A stretch of DNA of 64,000 bases from Lachnospiraceae bacterium (GTDB lineage Bacteria > Bacillota > Clostridia > Lachnospirales > Lachnospiraceae), in NCBI GenBank assembly GCA_900759665.1, contig CAAEWE010000050.1, positions 8,883-72,882 of the forward strand, written 5' to 3'. This document shows positions 34,561 through 43,149 of the stretch, one piece after another. A program made the translations under genes and the position numbers. The stretch's first letter is position 1, and each line of letters starts with the position of its first letter. The notes under the pieces are model-generated. The model did not search any database, was not told the DNA's origin, and worked only from the letters and a program-made list of their open reading frames with translations.

Positions 34561-35001
34561 ATGAAAAAATATAGTCGTCTGGTTAATTATTATGAGACGG
34601 ATCAGATGGGAATTGTGCATCATTCCAATTATATCCGTTATTTTGAGGAGGCAAGACTTTACTGGATGGATGAGATCGGTCTGTCCTATAGTGGGCTGGA
34701 GAAACGGGGGCTGATCATTCCTGTTACTTTTGCAGATTGTCAGTACAAACAGCCGGTGCACTTTGGAGATACGATCTGTATTTCTGTCCGTATAGTAAAG
34801 TTTGACGGATTGAAGATGGAATTTGCATATGAAGTGAGGGATGAGACGACAGGGGAGCTTCGGAGTACCGGAAGAACCGGTCATTGCTTTCTGAACCGGG
34901 ATATGCATCCGGTATTGATCCGCAAGAGTGCACCGGAGTTGTATGATATTATGTTAAATGCTCTTCATGAGGATGGAGGAGCAGGCAGAAAGGGAATGTG
35001 A
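34561..35001 (+). CDS. Acyl-CoA thioesterase, YbgC/4-hydroxybenzoyl-CoA thioesterase family
   Basis: A 146-residue hotdog-fold thioesterase. YYETDQMGIVHHSNYIRYFE near residue 10 has the catalytic Asp and the family pattern; FGDTICI follows near residue 70. Expected to hydrolyse an acyl-CoA or acyl-ACP in the cytosol. ATG at 34561 has TTGGGGGGACAGT upstream. Its stop codon overlaps the GTG of the next gene (GTGA), so the two are coupled. Confidence 0.87.
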   Translation: MKKYSRLVNYYETDQMGIVHHSNYIRYFEEARLYWMDEIGLSYSGLEKRGLIIPVTFADCQYKQPVHFGDTICISVRIVKFDGLKMEFAYEVRDETTGELRSTGRTGHCFLNRDMHPVLIRKSAPELYDIMLNALHEDGGAGRKGM

Positions 35002-36782
35002 ATCAGATGAAGAAAAAGCTGTTAACCATATTGATCACCAGCCTTGTGATGATCGCAGGGATGGGGGCATTTTTGTGGAAGATGAATTCTGTGAACCGGC
35101 AGCAGGCAAAGAAACAGGCTGCTCTTCTGCAGGAGGAGATGGACACGGATACAAAGGAAAAAGAACTGGAGGATGTGGATAAGCTGGAGCTGCAGACACT
35201 GTATCTGTCCGGGGACAAGAAAAATGTTGTCACCAGGGAATATGGAAGTGTGGATAGTATTTATAACAAGTCAAAATCCTCGTCTGCTGAGGAGATGCTG
35301 ACAGATATCAAGAAAAAACGGGATTATTCGGAGAAGGATCCTCTGTGGGCATACAACCCATATGGGACGAATCCGGACTCTTTATATATGTATTTTAAGA
35401 GCAAGGGCAGGTTTTACTGCAGATATACGGTTTCCGTGGATGATGAGAAAATACCGGATTTCACCAGGACATTGGATAACGGGGCAGAAGGTAATGTTGC
35501 CAGAGAGCATGAGTACCAGATCATCGGTCTGGTGCCGGGTAAGACCAATTATCTGATCTTTAAGCTGTATAACAAAAAGGATCAGCTTGCCAATACCCTG
35601 TACTATAAAGTGGATATGCCCAAAAGCTACAGCGGGGCACAGACTATTTTGGAACTGGAGAAGGGCAGAAGTAAGACATCTTTGCAGAATGGACTTTATA
35701 CCGTATTTTCCAAAACGGTATCCCAAAAGAAAAATGCCATTCTTTTATATGACAACAGCGGTGTTTTACGTGGAGAATTTCCGACAAAGGGCGTTGGTTA
35801 TAATGCAGAGCAGATTTATGATACTTTTATATATGCTGTGGATGACAATACCCTTGCCCGTGTCAATGCACTGGGACAGGTAGTGGATTGTCTGGAAATA
35901 CCACTGCATCATATTTATGGGGAGTTTGCCTATGATGGAGCCGGGGCTGTTTATGTGCTGGCAGAGCCGGTACAGCGTTCTAGGTCTCTGGGCAGTGTCG
36001 TTAAGGTCGAGGTAAATTCCGGGGATGTATCGGATGCATTGAATTTATCGGACATTCCGTCTCTGGTGCAGCTGGTAAAGCGGGCAGACAAGAGTGGTAA
36101 ATGGAAAGGCAGAAACCATATGGCTCTGGATTCCATTCAGGTGACAGGAACCAATCAGATCCTGCTGGGTTCTTCCAAATATTCCACGATCATGAAGGTA
36201 AGCAATGTCAACAGTCTGATGCCGAAACTGGATTATATGATGACGGATCAGAAGCTTTGGAATATATCCGGGAAGGGAAAGGCCAAAAAACACCTGCGCA
36301 AAAAGATTCTGACAAAGGCACTGGCAGAGGGGCAGGCGGAGCCGGTGCAGGAGACTCCGATCGTTGATTCGATCCTTGACACGGGAAAGATAACGACACC
36401 AGAACTGTTCCGGTCGCAGTATGGACAGAATGCACTTGTGGTAGAGAAAAGAAATAATCTGGCAGAAGGGCAGTATTATGTAAGCATGTTGAATAATAAT
36501 GCCGGAAGGGGTGCCTCCGGTCAGAGGAACAATTCCTATTATTACAAATATCTTGTCGATGAGACGGCAGGTACCTATGTGCTTCTGGAAAAGGAACGGC
36601 TGCCGCGAAGTGAAAAGGGCGGCAATGTGACACCGTACGAGAAAAGCTTTTTATACTGTCGTTCCGGGAACCATATCTTTGAAGAGATTGATAAAGAGGG
36701 CAGACAGATCCGGTCTTTTCATATAAAGGGTGCATTGTACAGAGTTTACAAAAATGACTGGAAAGGATTCTGGTTTTATTGA
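34998..36782 (+). CDS. Aryl-sulfate sulfotransferase-like membrane-anchored protein
   Basis: 594 residues: N-terminal membrane anchor (about residues 8-26), a charged linker, then an all-beta region resembling ASST proteins: HHIYGEFAYDGAGAVYVLAE near residue 300 and NHMALDSIQVTGTNQILLGS near residue 375. The segment that should carry the sulfate-accepting histidine (QH-x-A pattern) appears as GQNALVVEK near residue 479, with Asn instead of His, so it may be inactive. GTG 34998 overlaps the preceding stop; ATG 35007 is an alternative, and both have poor ribosome sites. Outside-facing. Family call is moderate. Confidence 0.6.
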   Translation: MNQMKKKLLTILITSLVMIAGMGAFLWKMNSVNRQQAKKQAALLQEEMDTDTKEKELEDVDKLELQTLYLSGDKKNVVTREYGSVDSIYNKSKSSSAEEMLTDIKKKRDYSEKDPLWAYNPYGTNPDSLYMYFKSKGRFYCRYTVSVDDEKIPDFTRTLDNGAEGNVAREHEYQIIGLVPGKTNYLIFKLYNKKDQLANTLYYKVDMPKSYSGAQTILELEKGRSKTSLQNGLYTVFSKTVSQKKNAILLYDNSGVLRGEFPTKGVGYNAEQIYDTFIYAVDDNTLARVNALGQVVDCLEIPLHHIYGEFAYDGAGAVYVLAEPVQRSRSLGSVVKVEVNSGDVSDALNLSDIPSLVQLVKRADKSGKWKGRNHMALDSIQVTGTNQILLGSSKYSTIMKVSNVNSLMPKLDYMMTDQKLWNISGKGKAKKHLRKKILTKALAEGQAEPVQETPIVDSILDTGKITTPELFRSQYGQNALVVEKRNNLAEGQYYVSMLNNNAGRGASGQRNNSYYYKYLVDETAGTYVLLEKERLPRSEKGGNVTPYEKSFLYCRSGNHIFEEIDKEGRQIRSFHIKGALYRVYKNDWKGFWFY

Positions 36783-36811
36783 CAAATTGACGAAAGAAAA
36801 CGCTATTTTGG

Positions 36812-36840
36812 TTGACCCTGTCAGGGAAAAGAGGTATACT
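36812..36840 (+). promoter_or_regulatory. Promoter of the transaldolase-transketolase genes
   Basis: TTGACC (36812-36817), 17-bp spacer, TATACT (36835-36840). A CCCTGTCAGGG palindrome begins inside the -35 and runs into the spacer, a possible operator. Confidence 0.6.
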
Positions 36841-36914
36841 AAAAACAGTAGTTTGTATGTTATGCAATGAGCAAATGGCGAATGAAATAACTAAGAAAGA
36901 GGAGGAACATTAAT

Positions 36915-37571
36915 ATGAAGTTTTTTGTTGACACAGCAAAGATTGAAGACATCAAAAAAGCAAATGATATGGGTGTGATCTGTGGAGTAACGACAAATCC
37001 ATCCCTGATCGCAAAGGAAGGCGGCAAGAGCCAGGAGGAGATCCTCAAGGAGATCGCATCCATCGTTGATGGTCCGATCAGCGGTGAGGTTAAGGCAACA
37101 ACAGTTGATGCAGAGGGCATGATCGCGGAGGGACGCGAGATCGCAAAGCTTCATCCAAACATGGTAGTAAAGATCCCGATGACTGTTGAGGGACTCAAGG
37201 CTACAAAGGTACTGGCTTCTGAGGGCATCAAGGTAAATGTTACACTGATCTTTTCTGCCAATCAGGCACTTCTGGCAGCCAGAGCAGGTGCTGCATATGT
37301 ATCACCATTCCTGGGACGTCTGGACGATATCTCACAGCCGGGTATTGATCTGATCGAGACCATTACCGCTATTTTTGATAATTATGGTATCGACACAGAG
37401 ATCATCGCAGCAAGCATCCGCAATCCGATCCATGTTACAGACTGTGCTCTTGCTGGTGCTGATATCGCAACGGTTCCGTATTCTGTGATCGAGCAGATGA
37501 CAAAGCATCCGCTGACAGACCAAGGTATCGAGAAGTTCCAGAAGGAATATCTTGCCGTATTTGGTGAGTAA
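36915..37571 (+). CDS. tal: Transaldolase (short TalC/FSA-like form)
   Basis: A 218-residue short transaldolase of the non-oxidative pentose phosphate pathway. Opening MKFFVDTAKIEDIKKANDMG is diagnostic; the Schiff-base lysine is in NMVVKIPMT near residue 86; GVTTNPSLIAKEG near residue 27. Family members act as transaldolase or fructose-6-phosphate aldolase; context with transketolase favours transaldolase. ATG follows AAAGAGGAGGAAC. The split transketolase genes follow after 91 bp. Confidence 0.93.
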   Translation: MKFFVDTAKIEDIKKANDMGVICGVTTNPSLIAKEGGKSQEEILKEIASIVDGPISGEVKATTVDAEGMIAEGREIAKLHPNMVVKIPMTVEGLKATKVLASEGIKVNVTLIFSANQALLAARAGAAYVSPFLGRLDDISQPGIDLIETITAIFDNYGIDTEIIAASIRNPIHVTDCALAGADIATVPYSVIEQMTKHPLTDQGIEKFQKEYLAVFGE

Positions 37572-37662
37572 GCAGTATGAAGAATACCTCTGATGGACAT
37601 AATATGTTGTCCGGGGGGGACATCACTTTATACCAAAATGTAAAGACAGAAAGGAAAATAAA

Positions 37663-38493
37663 ATGGATACATTAGCATTAAAGAAAACTGCAAATGAGAT
37701 TCGTAAGGGTATTGTGACAGCAGTACACAGTGCCAAATCCGGTCATCCGGGCGGGTCTCTTTCGGCAGCAGATATTTTAACATATCTTTATTTTGAAGAG
37801 ATGAATGTAGATCCAAAGGATCCAAAGAAAGCAGACCGTGACCGTTTCGTACTTTCCAAGGGTCACATTGCACCGGCACTTTATTCTACATTAGCGGAGA
37901 AAGGATATTTCCCGAAGGAGGATCTTAAAACACTTCGTCATGTTGGTTCCTATCTGCAGGGACATCCGGATATGAAGCATATTCCGGGCGTTGATATGTC
38001 AAGCGGTTCTCTGGGACAGGGAATTTCCGCAGCCGTTGGTATGGCACTGTCCGCAAAGCTGGACAATGCAGATTACCGTACTTACACATTGTTAGGCGAT
38101 GGTGAGATTCAGGAAGGGCAGGTCTGGGAGGCAGCTATGTTTGCCGGTGCCCGTAAGCTGGACAATCTTGTAGTGATCGTAGACAATAACGGTCTCCAGA
38201 TTGATGGAGATATTGCAGATGTATGTTCACCATATCCGATCGCAGAGAAGTTTAAGGCATTTAATTTTAATGTGATCGAGATTGATGCCCATGATTTTGA
38301 CCAGATCGCAGATGCTTTCAAGAAGGCAAAGGCTACCAAGGGTATGCCGACAGCGATCATTGCAAAGAGTATCAAGGGGAAAGGCGTAAGCTTCATGGAG
38401 AATCAGGCAAGCTGGCATGGTTCTGCTCCAAACGATGAGCAGTACGCACAGGCAATGGCTGATCTGGACAAAATCGGTGAGAGCTTAAAATAA
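37663..38493 (+). CDS. Transketolase, N-terminal (TPP-binding) subunit
   Basis: A 276-residue subunit of a two-gene transketolase, carrying the thiamine diphosphate and metal site: GHPGGSLSAADIL near residue 27, GDGEIQEGQVWEA near residue 145 and DNNGLQIDG near residue 172. Transfers two-carbon units between pentose and triose phosphates together with the next gene product. SD AAAGGAAAATAAA. The partner gene starts 12 bp after its stop. Confidence 0.93.
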   Translation: MDTLALKKTANEIRKGIVTAVHSAKSGHPGGSLSAADILTYLYFEEMNVDPKDPKKADRDRFVLSKGHIAPALYSTLAEKGYFPKEDLKTLRHVGSYLQGHPDMKHIPGVDMSSGSLGQGISAAVGMALSAKLDNADYRTYTLLGDGEIQEGQVWEAAMFAGARKLDNLVVIVDNNGLQIDGDIADVCSPYPIAEKFKAFNFNVIEIDAHDFDQIADAFKKAKATKGMPTAIIAKSIKGKGVSFMENQASWHGSAPNDEQYAQAMADLDKIGESLK

Positions 38494-38505
38494 AGGAGGA
38501 TGAAC

Positions 38506-39450
38506 ATGGCTGACGTAAAGAAAATCGCGACAAGAGAAAGCTACGGAAATGCGTTGAAGGAATATGCAGAGGAGTATCCAAACCTTGTAGTGCTTGATGC
38601 CGATCTGGCAGCAGCAACCAAGACTGCAATCTTCAAAAAAGCATATCCGGACAGACATATAGATTGTGGTATCGCTGAGTGTGACATGATGGGAATTGCG
38701 GCAGGTCTTGCAACAACAGGAAAGATCCCGTTTGTAAGCTCATTCGCAATGTTTGCGGCAGGACGTGCCTTTGAGCAGGTTCGTAACTCCATTGCATATC
38801 CGCATCTCAATGTTAAGATTGGTGCAACCCATGCCGGTATCTCTGTAGGAGAGGACGGAGCAACCCATCAGTGCTGTGAGGATCTGGCGTTAATGCGCAC
38901 AATCCCGGGGATGATCGTAATGAACCCATCCGATGACGTAGAGGCAAAGGCTGCCGTTAAGGCTGCTCTGGATCATGATGGTCCTGTATATATCCGTTTT
39001 GGCCGTCTGGCCGTGCCGGTGATCAATGACAGACCGGACTATAAGTTTGAGATGGGCAAGGGTGTTGTTCTTCGTGAGGGCACGGATGTGACCATTATCG
39101 CAACAGGTCTTGAGGTTGGAGAGTCTCTGGAGGCTGCAGAGAAGCTGGCAGCAGACGGCATCTCTGCCAAGGTGATCAATATCCATACCATTAAGCCACT
39201 GGATGAAGATCTGGTGGTGGCTGCAGCCAAAGAAACCGGTAAGGTTGTTACCGTAGAGGAGCATTCTGTGATCGGTGGTCTGGGAAGTGCAGTTTGTGAC
39301 TGTCTTTCTGCAAAAGCACCAACAAAGGTTATGAAGATTGGTGTCAACGATACCTTTGGTGAGTCTGGTCCGGCTTTAGAGCTGATCAAGAAGTATGGTC
39401 TTGATGCAGACAGCATTTATGCAAAGGTAAAAGCATTTGTTGCAGAGTAA
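38506..39450 (+). CDS. Transketolase, C-terminal (pyrimidine-binding) subunit
   Basis: A 314-residue partner subunit with the pyrimidine-binding and C-terminal transketolase domains: DADLAAATKT near residue 25, GIAECDMMGIAAGLA near residue 56 with the TPP-activating glutamate, HAGISVGEDGATHQ near residue 108. ATG 38506 is chosen because AGGAGG at 38494-38499 directly abuts an earlier ATG (38500), too close for initiation. Requires thiamine diphosphate, linking it to the thi genes at the right end. A hairpin and then a terminator follow. Confidence 0.93.
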   Translation: MADVKKIATRESYGNALKEYAEEYPNLVVLDADLAAATKTAIFKKAYPDRHIDCGIAECDMMGIAAGLATTGKIPFVSSFAMFAAGRAFEQVRNSIAYPHLNVKIGATHAGISVGEDGATHQCCEDLALMRTIPGMIVMNPSDDVEAKAAVKAALDHDGPVYIRFGRLAVPVINDRPDYKFEMGKGVVLREGTDVTIIATGLEVGESLEAAEKLAADGISAKVINIHTIKPLDEDLVVAAAKETGKVVTVEEHSVIGGLGSAVCDCLSAKAPTKVMKIGVNDTFGESGPALELIKKYGLDADSIYAKVKAFVAE

Positions 39451-39529
39451 GATTTGAATTTGACAGCGGTTTGATCTAACTGCTGTGATCGGTACAGAGT
39501 AGCAATTTGTTTTAATGTACCGGATAGAA

Positions 39530-39568
39530 ACGGGGTTTGTACCAATAATCGTACAGACCCTGTTTTTT
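39530..39568 (+). terminator. Terminator of the transaldolase-transketolase genes
   Basis: ACGGGGTTTGTAC (39530-39542) pairs with GTACAGACCCTGT (39551-39563), including G-U pairs, followed by a run of six T. A weaker CGGTACA/TGTACCG hairpin (39490-39522) precedes it. Confidence 0.8.
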
Positions 39569-39595
39569 GCGTAAATAAGAAACATTTTGTATAAT
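39567..39595 (+). promoter_or_regulatory. Promoter of the histidine phosphatase gene
   Basis: TTGCGT (39567-39572), 17-bp spacer, perfect TATAAT (39590-39595), overlapping the T-run of the upstream terminator. Confidence 0.65.
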
Positions 39596-39668
39596 GCAGT
39601 ATACTCATAATATTTCTTATGTTCAGAGTTTGAGAAAATGAAAAATATCAGAAAGGTGGTTTTTATTT

Positions 39669-40412
39669 ATGAGATTACTGATCGTACGTCACGGAGATCC
39701 CGACTACAGTATTGATTCCCTGACTCCGAAGGGCTGGAAAGAGGCAGAATTGTTAGCGGATCGTCTCTGTAAGCTGGACGTAAAGGCGTTTTATGTGTCT
39801 CCCTTAGGCAGAGCAAAGGATACGGCATCCTTTACCCTGAAGCGTCTGGGAAGAGAAGCAGAGGAAATGAAATGGATGCGGGAGTTTGATGCGCAGATCG
39901 ACCGGCCGGATGCAGTGGGTAGAACTATTGTCTGGGACTGGCTTCCGGCAGACTGGACAAACGTTCCGATATTTTATGACAAAGAGATCTGGAGTAATCA
40001 TCCTCTGCTGAAAACCGGGAAAACAGAACATGGGGATGTCCGTGCAGAATACGACTGGGTCATAGAAGAGTTTGACAAGCTGTTAGCGCACCATGGTTAT
40101 CAGCGTCAGGGGCAGCTTTACCGTGCAGTCAATGCCAATAATGACACCATTGTTCTGTTTTGCCATTTTGGTCTGGAATGTGTTCTCCTCAGCCATCTGC
40201 TGGGAATTTCGCCGATGGTGCTGTGGCATGGCTTCTGTGCGGCTCCGACCTCCGTCACGACCCTTTATACCGAAGAACGCCGCCGGGGCATTGTGTCCTT
40301 CCGGATGGCATCCTTTGGTGATATCTCTCATTTGTATGCAGCAAATGAAGAACCGGCATTCGCTGCCCGTTTCTGCGAATGTTACGATAACCCTGACGAA
40401 CGACACGACTGA
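39669..40412 (+). CDS. Histidine phosphatase family protein
   Basis: A 247-residue phosphoglycerate-mutase-like phosphatase. RHGDPDYS at residues 6-13 carries the phospho-accepting histidine; the second catalytic histidine is in VLFCHFGLE near residue 160. Substrate unknown. AAAGGTGG precedes the ATG. Its stop codon (40410-40412) directly abuts the long palindromic repeat, so its native 3' flank, and perhaps a terminator, may have been replaced by that element. Confidence 0.85.
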   Translation: MRLLIVRHGDPDYSIDSLTPKGWKEAELLADRLCKLDVKAFYVSPLGRAKDTASFTLKRLGREAEEMKWMREFDAQIDRPDAVGRTIVWDWLPADWTNVPIFYDKEIWSNHPLLKTGKTEHGDVRAEYDWVIEEFDKLLAHHGYQRQGQLYRAVNANNDTIVLFCHFGLECVLLSHLLGISPMVLWHGFCAAPTSVTTLYTEERRRGIVSFRMASFGDISHLYAANEEPAFAARFCECYDNPDERHD

Positions 40413-40951
40413 TTCACAAAAACTTTCTTCGGAGAATACCTTAAGATGTCCGTAATGATTCTTATGTCGGAGAGGTACAATCGAGATTTTTGCCTCCGAA
40501 TATTTAAAGATTCCGTGAGGCTGTGATTGGAAAATTGACGCAGATCAGTAGGATTTCTGAAAAATCTTTGCTTTGCAATGTTTCGATGAATACGTGTCTG
40601 GACGACCAAGCCTCCCTGGTGGGCTCAGCTATTTCGGTGGGCACGCTTTCGCTACATCGCACTACGCAATGGTGCATAACGCCACATAAAACGTGGCGTA
40701 AACACCAGCGAGTGCGAAAGTGCCCTCGAAACACCTGAATCCCACCCGGAGGCGAGTGCGGTAAGACACGTTCATCGAACATCGAAACAGCAAAGCAATT
40801 AGATTTTTCGAAATCTGTTAGTGACAAGACAATTTTCCAAAACACAGCCCACGGAAATTCAAAGCTGTCATGGCAAAAATCTGATTTGCACAATGTGACA
40901 TAAGAATCATTACGGGATTTTTATATTCTGGCAGGGGAAAGTTTTTGTGAA
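40413..40951. repeat. Long imperfect palindromic element (~540 bp), dispersed repeat family
   Basis: The 539 bp reads as one inverted repeat centred near 40682-40689. Perfect matching blocks: TTCACAAAAACTTTC (40413-40427) with its complement at 40937-40951; CCGTAATGATTCTTATGTC (40450-40468) with 40897-40915; CGCCAC with GTGGCG at the apex (40680-40685/40693-40698). Between these, the arms around 40505-40625 and 40750-40870 match imperfectly (shared GAAAAATCT, TTGCTTTGC, TGTTTCGATG and GGGCAC..TTTCGC blocks). 86 bp of the left arm recurs at 63915-64000 with about 75 identities. No target-site duplication is visible. A 129-codon open frame across it is a by-product of the repeat. Likely a non-autonomous mobile or structured-RNA element. 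Confidence 0.8.
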
Positions 40952-41054
40952 TAAAAACTTTTCATTCGATGCAACATTTTTGTTTCTGGGGACACAGTTT
41001 AATAGGAATACCAAAAGGGAAACGATAAAAGACGGAAAACGTGCCCTTGGGGGA

Positions 41055-41084
41055 ACGGGATGCAAATGTTTTTTTGCATCCCGT
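41055..41084 (+). promoter_or_regulatory. Perfect hairpin in the leader of the beta-propeller gene
   Basis: ACGGGATGCAAA (41055-41066) and TTTGCATCCCGT (41073-41084) form a 12-bp stem with a 6-nt loop, ending 24 bp before the start codon. No T-run follows, so control of translation is likelier than termination. The rest of the 40952-41054 gap shows nothing I can name. Confidence 0.5.
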
Positions 41085-41108
41085 CAGGGGACAGAAATGG
41101 AGTGGCCT

Positions 41109-43028
41109 ATGAAAATGATAGAAACAGAGAGAATGATCGGTATGCAGATGGAACAGGTGATGCTTCGTAGACGCCGCTGGGGGAAACCGGTTTTGGCAGG
41201 GGCAGTGGTGATTTGGCTGGTGTTGGTGATTTTGCTTTGCAGCATCTTTTTTGGAAAAAGGAGCGGGGAATACACAACCGATGTCACATGTGTTTCAAGT
41301 TACCATGAGATATACCAGTATTTTTCGGGATTGCTGGAGAAAAAGGACCGCTATATGCTGGAGGATGGGGGGAACCTGTCGGCTCTTATGAAGTCTTCGT
41401 CATCGACGGGAGGAGTGAATGGTTCTGCTGTCCGGGTAGGAAGATCGGTGGAAACATATACTCCGATGAATCAACGGGAGAAAGGGATCGGAGAAGCAGA
41501 TTATGCCGTGACTGATGGTCGATGGATCTATACATTATCCAGTAAGAAAAAACAGTATACGGTTCATATATTTCAGCCGGATGGAAAGAAAACGAAGGAG
41601 GTGCAGAGCATCCTTGTCCCACTTCCTAAAGACCGGGAGGGAAAGAGATACAAGCTTTACCGTTCACCGATTTGGGAGGAATATAATGCAGAGCTTTATG
41701 TCAGCAGCAATATTCTGACAGTTGTGGAAGAAATTCAGGGCAGCCTTGAATGGGACATAAAAACTGCGGCATATTTTTATGATATTTCCGATATGGAGCA
41801 TCCGAAGGAGATCAGACATACGATACAAAACGGAAACTATAATACATTGCGGGAATATAATGGCATTTTATATCTGGTCACACAGCAGGCAAAGGTTCCG
41901 GTAACTGCCATGAAAGAGGAAAATAAAGATCGTTATATTCCGGGGCTGGACGGGGAGCTTTTGGGAACACAGAACATTATGCTGCCGCCGGATTCGGATG
42001 GAAATGCCTATACCATGGTGAGCTCGTGGAAATTATCGGGAGATATACAACGACAGGATGTGAAGGCGGTCATCGGAAGGTATCTGGATGTGTATATGAC
42101 AGAAAATAATTTATATCTTTCGACGACACTTTATGCGGATACCGATAAAAAAGAAAAATATGATCAGACCCGTATTGTAAAACTGCAGTTGTATCAGGGG
42201 CGTCTGATCGGAGATAAAACCGAAACTATGCAGGGAACGATCACCAGCAGCTTTGGAATCCAGGAGCGGGAGGATAAGCTGTATGTGATCACGCAGATCC
42301 TTCATTATCAATATGAGGATGATCCGGACATTATTGGCACTGTTATTGGCAGCACGGAGGTGTGTGCTTATGCCTTTGATGAGAATTTCCGGCTTTTATC
42401 GAAGCAGAAAAATATCGCGAAAGATGAAAATATTAAGGCAGTTCGTTTTTTGGATCAGATGGGATATGTGGTGACTTATCAGCAGCAGGATCCTCTTTTT
42501 AGCATTGATTTTTCTGATCCGAAAAATTTAAAGGTGATGGATAAGATCGAAATGCCCGGATTTTCCGGTTATCTTCATCCGGTGAAGGATGATCTGCTTT
42601 TGGGGATTGGGGAGGCAGAGAACGGAAATGCCCAAATTTCACTGTACGATATTACGGACAATAACAAACTCAGCATTTATGATAAAAAGGAAATAGATCA
42701 TATAAAATATAACAATGTACTGGAGGATTACCGGAAAATTTTTATGGATGAAGAACATAATGTAGTAGGCTTCGGCGGGACAGATTATGGAGACAGTGAT
42801 GACGATACAGAGGAGAACCGTGTGCAAAATTATTATGTATTGTATCATTATGACAGAACCGGAAAGCTGCAGAAAATAAGAGAATATCCTGTTAAAAAAG
42901 AATACCGGGGATTTATCAATCAGAAATTTATCGGGATGCGGATCGGAACCTGGTTTTATGTGATTCCGGAGGAAACTTTCCGGCGGGAGGATATGGAGAT
43001 TGTCCCATATTCTCAGGAAAACTTTTAA
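41109..43028 (+). CDS. Beta-propeller domain protein, membrane-anchored (PF09826-like)
   Basis: About 639 residues. A short cytosolic N-terminus with RRRR, one transmembrane helix (about residues 27-48), then a large extracellular region of the secreted beta-propeller family. Repeats such as GRWIYTLSSKKKQYTVHIF, EYNGILYLVTQQ and EDKLYVITQIL are blade-like. ATG 41109 is chosen for GGAG 7 nt upstream; the frame is open back into the palindrome but has no signal there. Function unknown; possibly cell-surface binding. It is followed by the spoVA genes after 121 bp. Confidence 0.75.
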   Translation: MKMIETERMIGMQMEQVMLRRRRWGKPVLAGAVVIWLVLVILLCSIFFGKRSGEYTTDVTCVSSYHEIYQYFSGLLEKKDRYMLEDGGNLSALMKSSSSTGGVNGSAVRVGRSVETYTPMNQREKGIGEADYAVTDGRWIYTLSSKKKQYTVHIFQPDGKKTKEVQSILVPLPKDREGKRYKLYRSPIWEEYNAELYVSSNILTVVEEIQGSLEWDIKTAAYFYDISDMEHPKEIRHTIQNGNYNTLREYNGILYLVTQQAKVPVTAMKEENKDRYIPGLDGELLGTQNIMLPPDSDGNAYTMVSSWKLSGDIQRQDVKAVIGRYLDVYMTENNLYLSTTLYADTDKKEKYDQTRIVKLQLYQGRLIGDKTETMQGTITSSFGIQEREDKLYVITQILHYQYEDDPDIIGTVIGSTEVCAYAFDENFRLLSKQKNIAKDENIKAVRFLDQMGYVVTYQQQDPLFSIDFSDPKNLKVMDKIEMPGFSGYLHPVKDDLLLGIGEAENGNAQISLYDITDNNKLSIYDKKEIDHIKYNNVLEDYRKIFMDEEHNVVGFGGTDYGDSDDDTEENRVQNYYVLYHYDRTGKLQKIREYPVKKEYRGFINQKFIGMRIGTWFYVIPEETFRREDMEIVPYSQENF

Positions 43029-43149
43029 AGCTTGATGTAAATATATCACCGGTAGTTTTTCTGCTTTGATCAGGTATAATTGCCATCTTCATTGGAAAAA
43101 ATAGGCATAAAAGACCTGTGCATTTTTTGTACAGGAAAGGAGGTGCCGG

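Noticed and set aside
40504..40893. 129-codon open frame on the minus strand across the palindrome
   Set aside because: It lies wholly inside the inverted repeat, has no ribosome site and no recognisable domain; open frames here follow from the repeat structure.
40947..41108. N-terminal extension of the beta-propeller protein back into the palindrome
   Set aside because: The frame is open, but there is no ribosome site, and residues encoded there come from repeat and hairpin sequence; GGAG before ATG 41109 fits better.
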